Source: Stutzerimonas stutzeri RCH2 (GTDB lineage: Bacteria > Pseudomonadota > Gammaproteobacteria > Pseudomonadales > Pseudomonadaceae). Taken from it: DNA of 64,000 nt. Both the position numbers and the translations under genes were made by a program. This document shows positions 30,014 through 38,309 of the stretch, piece after piece. The stretch covers positions 1,240,001-1,304,000 of the forward strand of contig NC_019936.1 of assembly GCF_000327065.1 (NCBI RefSeq). Direction: 5' to 3'. Below the pieces are notes generated by a model that searched no databases, was not told the DNA's origin, and saw only the letters and a program-made list of their open reading frames with translations. Numbering within the stretch: position 1 is the stretch's first letter; the number at the start of each line of letters is the position of its first letter.

Positions 30014-31915
30014 TTACAAATCCCAGGCCAGTGACAACCCCAGCCCCTGGTCGCGGTTGTCGTTGCCCCGGTAGTTATAGTTGGCGCGCAAGGACAGGCC
30101 TGGGTTCAAGCGGTGCGCCAGGCCAAGGCTGAAACGAGTCTGGTCGCCGGTCGGCATCGCTCCCGGCAGCTCGAAGCTGTTGCCTGGCACGCTGTTCAGC
30201 GACATGCGCAGATCTTTTCGATCCTCATCCTCTCGCTCCACCTCCCGCGCCACCTCGCCGAACAGCCGCGTGCGGTCCGTCAGCGCGTACTCGCCGAACA
30301 GCCCTAGCGACAGACGCAGCGATTTCAGCTCCTGGTCGTGGTAGCTCAGCGCGGTTGATCGCGCACCTTTCTCGCTGTAGCCGTCGACGTCGACCTTCTG
30401 GTAGCTCGCGCCGATAAAGGGACCGAACTGTAGCTGGTCGCCTGGCTGCATGAGATTGAAGCCAGCCTTGGCGGCCGCGCCCCATAGCGTGCCTTCGGTA
30501 TCGCCTTTTTCCGCGCGTTCGGTGATGCCGAGGGCGAAGGTGCGCTTGAGGTCGTGGTAATCGAGGTAACCGGCGCTGAGGCTGAAGTCGGCGAACAGGC
30601 GTTGATGTTCGTAACGGGCGAAGGCCGTGGCCAGGTAGCTGCGCATGTCGTAATCGGAGTCGTTTCTTCCCAGTTCCAGAGAGTTTTCCGCCAGTCCCAG
30701 GCTAATGCCGGCCAGCCAGGCTTCGCTCAGACGCTGGGTAACACCCACGGACAGGCTCAGCCCATGACCGTCGCCGCCACCGTAACCATCGTACTCAGGT
30801 CGGTTGTAACCGCCTTGGACGAAGGTGCGCCAGGCACCGACCGCCTGCCAGTCGCCACGTTGGGCCGACAGTTCGTTATCCAGTTGCTGCAGGTGGGCGC
30901 GCAGCGCAGAGCGACCCATTTCCGGTAGCAGTGAGATTTCCCACGGGGCGGCGATGATCGAGTAGAGGTAGTCGGCGCTGATCTGATGAACTGCGGTGGT
31001 TGGATGGACGCCATCATTGAACATCAGGCGACTCGGGTCCGGCGCGGCGCCGCCGAGGCCGTAGGTCGGGTCCGGCAGGCAAGGGGTCGAAGATGAAGAG
31101 TCGAAGCAAACAGCGGTTTGCGCCACGTTCGGGTCGAAGCCGAATGCGGCCAGGTCAGCGCGTACCTCGGCGAGCAACAAACGGTTATTCACCAGCACGT
31201 AGTTGCCGCCTTGGGCCTGCAGGCGGCTAGCCAGCTCGGTATTGAACGCTGTACTCAGGCCATTCCAATAGTCGGTCACGTTATTAGCTGCGCCAAGCGG
31301 CGTGCTGCCGACATCGGGCAGATCGGAGACGATAATGTAGCGGGCCCCGGCGGCCTGCAGGGCTCGGACGCCCTCCGCCAGGTCGCGCGCTGCCGCGACC
31401 ATGTCACGCCCCTGAAAGATGTCGTTGCCGCCGCCGTTCAGGTAGTAGAGGGCGTTGGCATCGGCGCGCGGGTTCTCAACCAGATAACCCAGCCTGGTGC
31501 GGGTCATGCCACTGATCGAGACGGTTGAATTTCCGTTGATCGAGTCGAGGATCTGGTCAGTTCGATAGCCGCCGACCGCATAGTTGGTGCCGTCTGGGTT
31601 GCCCGTCACAAGCGCCGGCAGCAGCGGTGTGGAAGGCAGCGATTGGAGGCCCAGCAGGCCAGCCAAACGCTGGGTGCCGACCTCGCCGCTGTATTCGCCA
31701 GCACCATAAGTCGGCCCGGTTCGGTTGGTGAAGCGCAAGCCACCGGTGGGCAGACCGCCGAGCGTTGGGCTTTGCAGGTCAGGGAAGTTGCCGGCATCAC
31801 TCAACGAGTCGCCGAAGACGACAAACTGGCTGAACGGGCTGCTGTTTGCGGTAGCCGTTCCGGCCGCACAGGTGAGCAAAATGACTGCCGCAAGCGGTTT
31901 GAGAGCGCTCTGCAC
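30014..31915 (-). CDS. estA: GDSL autotransporter esterase EstA
   Basis: A 633-residue type V secreted esterase. A signal peptide ends near TATANS. The GDSL motif is FGDSLSDAGNFPD with the catalytic Ser, block III is GGGNDIF, and the Asp-His pair is in FNDGVHPT. A C-terminal 12-strand beta-barrel ends in LSLAWDL. P. aeruginosa EstA stays on the cell surface and affects rhamnolipid production and motility. The start is GTG 31915, seven bases after AAGGAG; the longer upstream frame lacks a ribosome site. Single gene. Confidence 0.93.
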   Translation of the reverse strand: MQSALKPLAAVILLTCAAGTATANSSPFSQFVVFGDSLSDAGNFPDLQSPTLGGLPTGGLRFTNRTGPTYGAGEYSGEVGTQRLAGLLGLQSLPSTPLLPALVTGNPDGTNYAVGGYRTDQILDSINGNSTVSISGMTRTRLGYLVENPRADANALYYLNGGGNDIFQGRDMVAAARDLAEGVRALQAAGARYIIVSDLPDVGSTPLGAANNVTDYWNGLSTAFNTELASRLQAQGGNYVLVNNRLLLAEVRADLAAFGFDPNVAQTAVCFDSSSSTPCLPDPTYGLGGAAPDPSRLMFNDGVHPTTAVHQISADYLYSIIAAPWEISLLPEMGRSALRAHLQQLDNELSAQRGDWQAVGAWRTFVQGGYNRPEYDGYGGGDGHGLSLSVGVTQRLSEAWLAGISLGLAENSLELGRNDSDYDMRSYLATAFARYEHQRLFADFSLSAGYLDYHDLKRTFALGITERAEKGDTEGTLWGAAAKAGFNLMQPGDQLQFGPFIGASYQKVDVDGYSEKGARSTALSYHDQELKSLRLSLGLFGEYALTDRTRLFGEVAREVEREDEDRKDLRMSLNSVPGNSFELPGAMPTGDQTRFSLGLAHRLNPGLSLRANYNYRGNDNRDQGLGLSLAWDL

Positions 31916-32263
31916 GGAGTATCTCCTTATTGTTTTTCTTGTGGATACGTCGCTCACGCAGACGCGGGCGACCTGGCTCACGCTAATGGCTGGAGCAGGT
32001 GCGTATAAGCGCTCGAAAGGGCGAATCGTTCTCGTCTGACGGCTAGTTCTTTTGGCGTACTGGCTATTTGCCTTCAGGTTTATTGCTTTGGCTCAAAGGA
32101 TTTCACTGTCGAGCTGCGTACCATCCAGCGGCTTCGCTTGCGAGCCGGCTGGCTGGCGAATACCGCAGCGGCTGTTTAAAAGGGAATTGGAGGACCCGAG
32201 GTCGGCAGCTATCGACCCGGGCTGAGCAAAGAAAACCATCCCGACCTGGGAGCAAAACAATAA
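31916..32263. other. 348-base divergent intergenic region between estA and the diguanylate cyclase gene
   Basis: It contains the estA ribosome site (AAGGAG at the left edge) and GACCCGAGGTCGG-type partial inverted repeats close to the cyclase. I found no match to a c-di-GMP riboswitch core and no gene. Confidence 0.4.
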
Positions 32264-33457
32264 ATGCCAGCGTTTCTCGATCTGTTACGTGACCGTCTGT
32301 CCTCGCTGCTGCCCAGCGAGTTGAAACCCAATGAGCTTCGTCATCTGCTCAGCCCGCGGCGCCATCCGCTGCTGCTGTGCCAGCGGCGCGCAACCTTGAT
32401 CGTCAATCGCGTACGCCTGTTCGCCTTCCTTTTCGCCGTGCTGACGCCGTTGTGGAGTCTGATCGATCTGATGGTGTTTGAGCCCAAGCTGTGGGCGGCG
32501 CTGGCCGGGTTCCGGATGATGGCCTGCCTGGCGTTCACCTGCCTGCTGCTGTTCTATCGCCCGAGCGGCAACCTGTTGGATGCCTACCGTGCAATAGCGA
32601 TCCTGTTCGCCATTCCAACTATCTTTTATATCGCCTCGCATACCCTGCTTGGCAGCTACCAGCTGGCGCAGTTCTCCGCGGTGGTCGGTGCCGGCTACGC
32701 ATTTCTGCCGTTCGTGCTGATGGCGGGACTGACGATATTCCCGCTGACTCTGGTGGAGAATCTGGTGCTTTCCAGCCTGCTGCTGCTCGCCCAGGCGCTG
32801 GCTGGCTATCTCAGCTGGGCCACGCTCAACTGGCCATCGTTTGCCGGGGCGTTCTGGCTGCTGATCCTGATCGCCGGCGTCGCCAGCCTGGCCAGCATGA
32901 GCCAGCTGGCGTTCATGTTCGCCCTGGTACGCCAAGCTATCCGTGATCCGCTTACCGGGGTGTTCTCTCGCGGCAGCGGTGAGGAAATCCTCCGTTTGCA
33001 ATGGGACAGCGCCCAGCGCAAGAACGGCGCGCTGGCCTTGGCCTTCATCGATCTCGACCACTTCAAGACCATCAACGACAACCATGGCCACGAAGCCGGG
33101 GATCAGGTGCTGCGCGAAGCGGCCAGACGGCTGGTCGCGGCCTTGCGTGCTTCCGACAGCCTGCTGCGCTGGGGCGGTGAGGAGTTTCTGTTGATCATGC
33201 CGGACACCGACATGCTGCAGGCGCGCCAGGCACTCGAGCGCATCGTTGGTCAGGGGCTGGGGCAGCGTCCGGACGGCGCGGCGCTGACGGCAAGTATCGG
33301 TCTGGCCGAACGGCGCTGCGATCAGGTCGCCGACTACCGCGATCTGCTGGAGCTGGCGGACAAGCGCATGTACCGCGCCAAGACAAGCGGGCGCAATCGC
33401 CTCTGCGTGATGGAGCCGGAAGCCCTGGAGCAGGGCACATTCGTACTCGGCGCCTAG
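32264..33457 (+). CDS. Membrane-bound diguanylate cyclase
   Basis: A 397-residue protein with about six hydrophobic segments between residues 45 and 222, then a GGDEF domain (RDPLTGVFSRGSGEE, FIDLDHFKTINDNHGHEAGDQ). The active site reads GGEEF and is preceded, five residues upstream, by RASD, which fits the RxxD inhibitory site, so product feedback is expected. It makes c-di-GMP from two GTP. The membrane part resembles no sensor domain I can name. The ribosome site is poor (GGGAG about 11 bases upstream). Confidence 0.9.
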   Translation: MPAFLDLLRDRLSSLLPSELKPNELRHLLSPRRHPLLLCQRRATLIVNRVRLFAFLFAVLTPLWSLIDLMVFEPKLWAALAGFRMMACLAFTCLLLFYRPSGNLLDAYRAIAILFAIPTIFYIASHTLLGSYQLAQFSAVVGAGYAFLPFVLMAGLTIFPLTLVENLVLSSLLLLAQALAGYLSWATLNWPSFAGAFWLLILIAGVASLASMSQLAFMFALVRQAIRDPLTGVFSRGSGEEILRLQWDSAQRKNGALALAFIDLDHFKTINDNHGHEAGDQVLREAARRLVAALRASDSLLRWGGEEFLLIMPDTDMLQARQALERIVGQGLGQRPDGAALTASIGLAERRCDQVADYRDLLELADKRMYRAKTSGRNRLCVMEPEALEQGTFVLGA

Positions 33458-33495
33458 CTGCGGCGGCAGGAAGATACCGGTTCGCGGCGGGCCGC

Positions 33496-34698
33496 TCAGC
33501 TGGCGTCAACCTTGAAGACATGGCGCAGATAACTAAGGAACGCGGCGTCGCGGCACATGGTCTTGCCCGGTGAATCCGACAGTTTCGCCACTGGCTGACC
33601 GTTGCAGCTGGTCATCTTGATGACCATGTTGGTTGGCTCGACCCCAGGGATATCGCAGGTAAGCCCGGTACCAATACCGAAGCTGGCGTGGGTACGCCCG
33701 GCCAGCGCGCGATGTATTTCCAGCGCCTTGGCGAAGTTCAGCCCATCGGAAAAAATCAGCTGGCGGGTTCGTGGGTCGATGCCCAGGCGCTGATAGTGCG
33801 CGATCGCTTTCTCGGCCCAGACCAGCGGATCACCCGAATCATGTCGCAGGCCGTCGAACAGCTTGGCGAAGTAGAGATCGAAGTCGCGCAGAAAGGCATC
33901 CATGGTGATGCAATCGGTCAGCGCGATCCCCAGCGCCCCGCGGTATTCGCGTACCCAGCAATCGAGTGCCGCGACCTGGCTGTCGATCAGCCGCGGGCCA
34001 AGTTGCTGGTGCGCCATGATCCATTCGTGGGCCATGGTGCCCATTGGCTTCACCTGCTGCACGCGCGCCAGGTGCACATTGCTGGTGCCGACGAAACGGC
34101 CCGGAAAATCCTGTTGCAGCCGTTCGACCACCATCGCCTGAACCGCGTAGGAGAAGCGCCGACGCGTGCCGAAGTCCGCCAGGGTGAAGTTCGCCAGTTC
34201 CTCGGCGCTAGCCTGGCTGCGTAGCCAGTTCAGCTTTTCGTTCAGCCGCTCGCTTGCCTGTTCCAGGGTTACCTGCGGGTAGCGCGCCCGGTTGCGTACC
34301 TCGCTGACGATGGCCAGTAGCGGCACTTCGAACAGAATCACATGCAGCCAGGGGCCACGCAGGTGCATCACCAGTTCGCCGTCCTCGATGTCGACGCGCA
34401 GGTAACGCAGGTCGAAGCGAAACAGGCCGAGGAAGCGGATGAAATCCGGTTGCATGTAAGGGATGCGTTCGAGATAGGCCAGCTCTTCGGGTGTGATTTG
34501 CAGCTCGGCAAGCGCTTCGATCTGCTGGCGGATCGCATCGAGGAAGGGCGTCAGATTCTCACCGGAGCGGCTGCGAAATGCCCATTCCACTTCTGCATTG
34601 GGGTAGTGATGCAGCACTGCCTGCATCATGGTCAGCTTGTAGAAATCAGTATCCAGCAGGCTCTGGATGATTCGTTCGGAGAATGCAGTGCTGCTCAT
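33496..34698 (-). CDS. pncB: Nicotinate phosphoribosyltransferase
   Basis: A 400-residue enzyme beginning with the PncB-type stretch [20 protein letters not shown] and containing [11 protein letters not shown] (active-site His region), [14 protein letters not shown] and [13 protein letters not shown]. It converts nicotinate and PRPP to nicotinate mononucleotide in the NAD salvage pathway, coupled to ATP hydrolysis. Single gene here, convergent with the diguanylate cyclase. No pncA or nadE is adjacent. Confidence 0.95.
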   Translation of the reverse strand: MSSTAFSERIIQSLLDTDFYKLTMMQAVLHHYPNAEVEWAFRSRSGENLTPFLDAIRQQIEALAELQITPEELAYLERIPYMQPDFIRFLGLFRFDLRYLRVDIEDGELVMHLRGPWLHVILFEVPLLAIVSEVRNRARYPQVTLEQASERLNEKLNWLRSQASAEELANFTLADFGTRRRFSYAVQAMVVERLQQDFPGRFVGTSNVHLARVQQVKPMGTMAHEWIMAHQQLGPRLIDSQVAALDCWVREYRGALGIALTDCITMDAFLRDFDLYFAKLFDGLRHDSGDPLVWAEKAIAHYQRLGIDPRTRQLIFSDGLNFAKALEIHRALAGRTHASFGIGTGLTCDIPGVEPTNMVIKMTSCNGQPVAKLSDSPGKTMCRDAAFLSYLRHVFKVDAS

Positions 34699-35008
34699 CG
34701 ATCACTCCAGATTCAAAGTCCGGTCTGATGATACGACAAACGGCATCAAGCGCCGGCTGCTTTTGCCGGACGTTTTTGATAGTTCAGCGGAATTTGGTGC
34801 TGGAAAACTGCGCATGCCTGTTTTGTTAGTTGCTGGTGAGTGCAAGGGTGATGATGTGATTTATATATTATTTTGATATCTGCATTTGCTTCGGGTGCAA
34901 TTGCTCGGCTGCTAATTACTCCGCTGATCAGGAAGATAAAAATAACCAGGTATTAAAAAAGAAGGGCAGGTGCCAATCAGGCGCCTGCCCTTCTTTTACC
35001 GTCAGCGC
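34699..35008. other. 310-base AT-richer intergenic stretch
   Basis: It is noticeably AT-richer than the surroundings around 34840-34980, and holds the pncB promoter side and the terminator of the KGG gene. A 69-codon plus-strand frame is unlikely to be a gene, as its start overlaps pncB antisense. Confidence 0.5.
34957..34997 (-). terminator. Rho-independent terminator after the KGG protein gene
   Basis: Minus strand: AAGAAGGGCAGGCGCCTGATTGGCACCTGCCCTTCTTTTTT, a long stem (AAGAAGGGCAGG / CCTGCCCTTCTT) with a T run. Confidence 0.9.
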
Positions 35009-35179
35009 TTAGCTGCTGCGGCCACCGCCGTGGCTGTTCTGGCCACCCTTGCGGCCGGCCTCGGAGGCCTTCTCGCGGTCGTTGGCGAAGTTTCCGCCAC
35101 TGTTGTGACCGCCTTTGCGGCCAGCTTCGGATGCTTTCTCTTTATCGTTGGCGAAGTTGCCTGGGTTGTTATTTGCCAT
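35009..35179 (-). CDS. KGG-repeat stress-induced small protein
   Basis: A 56-residue hydrophilic protein, found by translating the region directly. It starts MANNNPGNFANDKEKASEAG and has two tandem copies of a 22-residue unit, NFANDxEKASEAGRKGGxNS, each ending in the KGG motif. Such proteins (KGG/con-10 type, E. coli YciG-like) are usually intrinsically disordered and stress- or stationary-phase-induced. GAGGAGAAAAAGAC precedes the ATG. It has its own strong terminator. Role unknown at the molecular level. Confidence 0.9.
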   Translation of the reverse strand: MANNNPGNFANDKEKASEAGRKGGHNSGGNFANDREKASEAGRKGGQNSHGGGRSS

Positions 35180-35383
35180 GTCTTTTTCTCCTCAAGTGGA
35201 TAGAGACTTTCACAAAAGGGCTGAAGGAAAGAGATCAATCAGCCTTCACTGTGTCAGAGGGAGTCCGGCGGCAGGAGTTTCGAATAATTAAAATGCGTAG
35301 ACGAATGGTTTTCCCCATGTCGAGTAGGACTATGGCGGAGTGAAATTACAAGCGAAGCGGGGGGATTAATATAGTAAGCAGAC

Positions 35384-35401
35384 TTCTCCATATTTGGAGA
35401 A
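35384..35401 (-). terminator. Possible terminator after the hmp-ppyR unit
   Basis: Perfect 7-bp stem TTCTCCA / TGGAGAA with a 4-nt loop, 15-32 bases past the PpyR-like stop; only a weak T-rich tail on the minus strand. Confidence 0.45.
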
Positions 35402-35415
35402 CGCAGGCGTCCGTT

Positions 35416-35649
35416 TCAGGCCGCGAGTTTGCCGTTGCGCTCGGCCAGAAGCCGCATGACGTAGCCGATCTTCAATGCCGTAGGGCCGAGGATGACCAGC
35501 GCATGGGCCGCAACGATGCCGCCCAGCGCCAGGTGTTGGTCGAACAGGTAAGCACCGCTGATTCCTGCCAGTAGAAGCAGTACGCCAGCGATCATCAGGG
35601 CGTTGGCAGAACTCATCAGGCGCTGCGGGGCGAACGGGTGATAAAGCAT
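35416..35649 (-). CDS. PpyR-like small membrane protein
   Basis: A 77-residue protein with two hydrophobic helices (about 17-34, ALMIAGVLLLLAGISGAYLF, and about 41-58). Its place immediately downstream of flavohaemoglobin matches PpyR of P. aeruginosa, which lies next to fhp and affects psl and pyoverdine expression. The function here is inferred from size, topology and context. GAAGGAGATTCAGCC precedes the ATG. Likely co-transcribed with hmp (51-base gap). Confidence 0.7.
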   Translation of the reverse strand: MLYHPFAPQRLMSSANALMIAGVLLLLAGISGAYLFDQHLALGGIVAAHALVILGPTALKIGYVMRLLAERNGKLAA

Positions 35650-35700
35650 GGCTGAATCTCCTTCGCGAGGAGGCTCGCAGCGAGCGAGCCTCGGGATGGA

Positions 35701-36879
35701 TCAATCGAGGGCGGAAGCGGGGCCGAAGAACTCGTAGCGAGTCTGCTGCTCCGGCACGCCGAGGGCTTTCAGCTGACGGCGAACGGCGGCCATGAATGGC
35801 TTCGGCCCGAGGAAGTAGGCGTCGACATCACGGTCGGCAGGCAGCCATTCGGCAAGCTGACGTTCGCTGAGTCGGCCGACGGCATCCGGTGCAGAAGCCG
35901 TATTGGAATGTTCCTCGTAGCAGTAGAAGCGCTTGAGCTGCGCGTGGCGCTCGGCCAGCGCATCCACGCTGCGGCGAAACGCATGCACGCCAGCGTTGCG
36001 GGCACAGTGGATGAAGTGCACCGGCCGGGCGCTGGCCAGCGCCTGTTCCAGCATCGCCAGGGTTGGCGTAATGCCGACGCCGCCACTGATCAGCACCAGC
36101 GGCTTGTCGCCGGGTTGCAGGGTGAACTCGCCGGCCGGCGCGAACAGCTCCAGCGTTGCGCCTTTGGGCATGTCATGCAGCGCGTTGGATACCACGCCGC
36201 CAGGCTCGCGCTTGACGCTGATGCGGTACTCGCGGCCGTTGCTCGCGGCGGACAGGGAATAGTTGCGCCGCACTTCCTTGCCGTCGATCTCCAGGCGCAG
36301 GCCGATGTACTGGCCCGGGACAAAGTCCATCAACGGCCCGCCGTCCTCCGGCTGCAGGTGGAAAGAGATGATCTCGTCGCTCTCGACCACCTTGCGGGCG
36401 ATGCGAAAACGTCGCGCGCCGCGCCAGCCACCGACGGCCTCGGCCTTGGACTGATAGAGCTGCTCCTCCTGGCCGATGAGGATGTCAGCCAGCTGCTGAT
36501 AGGCGGCGCCCCAGGCATCGATCACCGCGTCGGTAGCGATTTCCTCGCCCAGTACTTCGCGGATGGCGCGCAGCAGGCAGGAGCCCACCAGCGGGTAATG
36601 TTCGGGCAACACCTGCAGGGCGACGTGCTTGTTGATGATCTGTGCGACCAGCGGACCGAGCGCTTCGAGGCGGTCGATATGCCTGGCGTACATCAGCACA
36701 CCGTTGGCCAGGGCGCGTGGCTGCTCGCCGCTGGCCTGGTGGGCCTGGTTGAACAGTGGTTGCACCTCGGGGTGTTCGGAGAGCAGCAGCTTGTAGAAAT
36801 GGTTGGTAAGGGCTTCGCCGCCGCTTTCCAGCAGCGGTACGGTGGCCTTGATCAGGGCGATCTGTTCAGCGCAAAGCAT
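35701..36879 (-). CDS. hmp: Flavohaemoglobin (nitric oxide dioxygenase)
   Basis: A 392-residue three-domain protein. The N-terminal globin (1-140) has the haem pocket including HVALQVLPEHYPLVG. The FAD domain has RRNYSLSAAS, and the NAD domain has LVLISGGVGITPTLAML and the C-terminal YEFFGP. It oxidises NO to nitrate using O2 and NAD(P)H in the cytoplasm. An ANR/DNR-type TTGAC-N4-ATCAA box lies 95-108 bases upstream, so control by an FNR-family regulator is likely. No fhpR-like sigma-54 activator is adjacent. GAGGAGTCATAG precedes the ATG. Confidence 0.96.
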   Translation of the reverse strand: MLCAEQIALIKATVPLLESGGEALTNHFYKLLLSEHPEVQPLFNQAHQASGEQPRALANGVLMYARHIDRLEALGPLVAQIINKHVALQVLPEHYPLVGSCLLRAIREVLGEEIATDAVIDAWGAAYQQLADILIGQEEQLYQSKAEAVGGWRGARRFRIARKVVESDEIISFHLQPEDGGPLMDFVPGQYIGLRLEIDGKEVRRNYSLSAASNGREYRISVKREPGGVVSNALHDMPKGATLELFAPAGEFTLQPGDKPLVLISGGVGITPTLAMLEQALASARPVHFIHCARNAGVHAFRRSVDALAERHAQLKRFYCYEEHSNTASAPDAVGRLSERQLAEWLPADRDVDAYFLGPKPFMAAVRRQLKALGVPEQQTRYEFFGPASALD

Positions 36880-36973
36880 CTATGACTCCTCTGGTGGGAA
36901 AGGCGTCCGGTGATCGTGGTGCGATCACGAAACGTTCTACACAGGTGCTTTCAACAATCGTTCCAGGTTGAAA

Positions 36974-36987
36974 TTGACTTAAATCAA
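36974..36987. promoter_or_regulatory. ANR/DNR (FNR-family) box upstream of hmp
   Basis: TTGACTTAAATCAA matches the TTGAT-N4-ATCAA consensus at 9 of 10 fixed positions. It lies 95-108 bases upstream of hmp and about 150 bases upstream of the divergent DUF2188 gene. Confidence 0.7.
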
Positions 36988-37140
36988 GGTTTGCAGCGGA
37001 TGAGGAGTAAAAAAGACCCGAACTTTTAAGGTCGCATGAACCATCAAAGGTTGTTTTTACCATTGCGCAGTAGCGAACCTCGGACGATGACGGCTTTCAA
37101 AACAAAGCATCCAGAACAAACCGCCAAACCGGAGAACGCC

Positions 37141-37365
37141 ATGGAGACTTATCACATCACCCACGAAGAAGACCGTTGGGTGCTACGCGAAGAAGGCGAC
37201 CAACGCGCGCTGCTCGAAGCGGGCAGCAGGCAGGACATCCTCGACGAGACACGCGACTACATGAAGCTGCGCACGGCGCTGGTCAAGGTACATGGCGAGG
37301 ATGGCGAGGTTGCGGAAGAGCATCGCTACCCGCAGGAGCAAGACCCGCTGGCAACCGGAGGTTGA
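37141..37365 (+). CDS. DUF2188-like small protein
   Basis: A 74-residue acidic hydrophilic protein starting METYHITHEEDRWVLREEGD, the pattern of DUF2188 (a YHV-type strand, then a W-V-R-EG strand, then a helix). The ATG at 37141 has GGAGAACGCC upstream and fits family N-termini; in-frame starts further upstream add an unconserved basic leader. Function of the family unknown. It converges with the urea transporter gene, one base apart, and is divergent from hmp. Confidence 0.75.
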   Translation: METYHITHEEDRWVLREEGDQRALLEAGSRQDILDETRDYMKLRTALVKVHGEDGEVAEEHRYPQEQDPLATGG

Positions 37366-37366
37366 A

Positions 37367-38254
37367 CTAGCGGTTGTGGCTGCGGTGCGGCAGTCGAATC
37401 AGCAGGCCCAGCCAGGTAGCCAGCAGAAAGGGCAGGGTTAGGGTCGGCAGGCCAAGGCTATGCAGAGCCAGCCACAACGCGATAGCGGCGAGCATGCCCA
37501 GTACCGGCAGGCTCCAGCCATCACGCCATTGGGCCAGCGCCAAGGCGGCCAGGGCCGGGTTGAAACCGGCCTGGCCATCGGACCAGGCGGCTCCGATCCA
37601 GCCGCCCACGACCATGCCCAGAGCCGAGCCAGCCAGCAGCCAGAGCGCATCGCGCCAGTTCGCCACGGCGACGGCCAGTACCAGGCTGGCCGCCGCAAGC
37701 CGATCATCGACGAATATCACCTGAGCGACGCCCAACAGCCAGGCACCGAGCAGCGCGCTGGTGTCTGGCGGTAGGTCGGTGGTTGCGGGTACGGGCGCGG
37801 GGGTTGCGGCCAGCAACGTGACGAACCCGATCAGGACGAAGGGAAGGGTGAATCCCGGGAGTCCACCGTGCTGACGCAGGCGGCCGAGCAGCCATGCCTG
37901 GAGCGGACAGCTGGCCAGCGAGGCGGTGGCGATCATGGCCAGGCTCACCGTCGACAGGCCGAAGAGATGGACCAGCAGTGCGCCGAGCAGCACGGCGTTA
38001 TAGCCGTACAGGCCGTCTTCACGGTCGTCCGCAGAGTAGCCTAGCCAGATCGCGCCGCTGTGGGCCATGACGACGGCGAAAAGCGAACCGGCCAGCAACG
38101 CCGGATCGGCCACGGCCAGCGCGAGCATGATCAGGGCGCCACAGCCGGCATGCCGCTGCAGAAAAACCTGGGCAAAGGCATGCAGCAGGGGATGAAGTGC
38201 AACGGGAACACGCATCGGTGAAGTCCGGGCGAACGCAAGGGCGCTGGCCCGCAT
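37367..38254 (-). CDS. Urea transporter (UT family)
   Basis: A 295-residue protein with eight to ten membrane helices and the UT-family pattern GLYGYNAVLLGALLVHLFGLS near residue 75, plus a second internally related half (FNPALAALALAQW). It forms a urea channel. It lies next to the glycerate/glyoxylate operon, and urea is a product of the allantoicase and ureidoglycolate lyase encoded elsewhere in the window, so urea exchange with purine breakdown makes sense. ATG 38254 or ATG 38215 could be the start; neither has a strong ribosome site. Confidence 0.85.
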   Translation of the reverse strand: MRASALAFARTSPMRVPVALHPLLHAFAQVFLQRHAGCGALIMLALAVADPALLAGSLFAVVMAHSGAIWLGYSADDREDGLYGYNAVLLGALLVHLFGLSTVSLAMIATASLASCPLQAWLLGRLRQHGGLPGFTLPFVLIGFVTLLAATPAPVPATTDLPPDTSALLGAWLLGVAQVIFVDDRLAAASLVLAVAVANWRDALWLLAGSALGMVVGGWIGAAWSDGQAGFNPALAALALAQWRDGWSLPVLGMLAAIALWLALHSLGLPTLTLPFLLATWLGLLIRLPHRSHNR

Positions 38255-38309
38255 GGGGCCAGCGGCAGAAGGGCTATCGGTAGCTTGGCCGGGCAGGCGC
38301 CCGGCCGTG

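Noticed and set aside
31916..32263. Possible c-di-GMP riboswitch upstream of the diguanylate cyclase
   Set aside because: The partial inverted repeats do not contain the conserved GEMM-I core or tetraloop-receptor pattern, so I cannot support it.
34667..34876. 69-codon plus-strand frame after pncB
   Set aside because: It starts inside pncB antisense, has no ribosome site and no recognisable motif.
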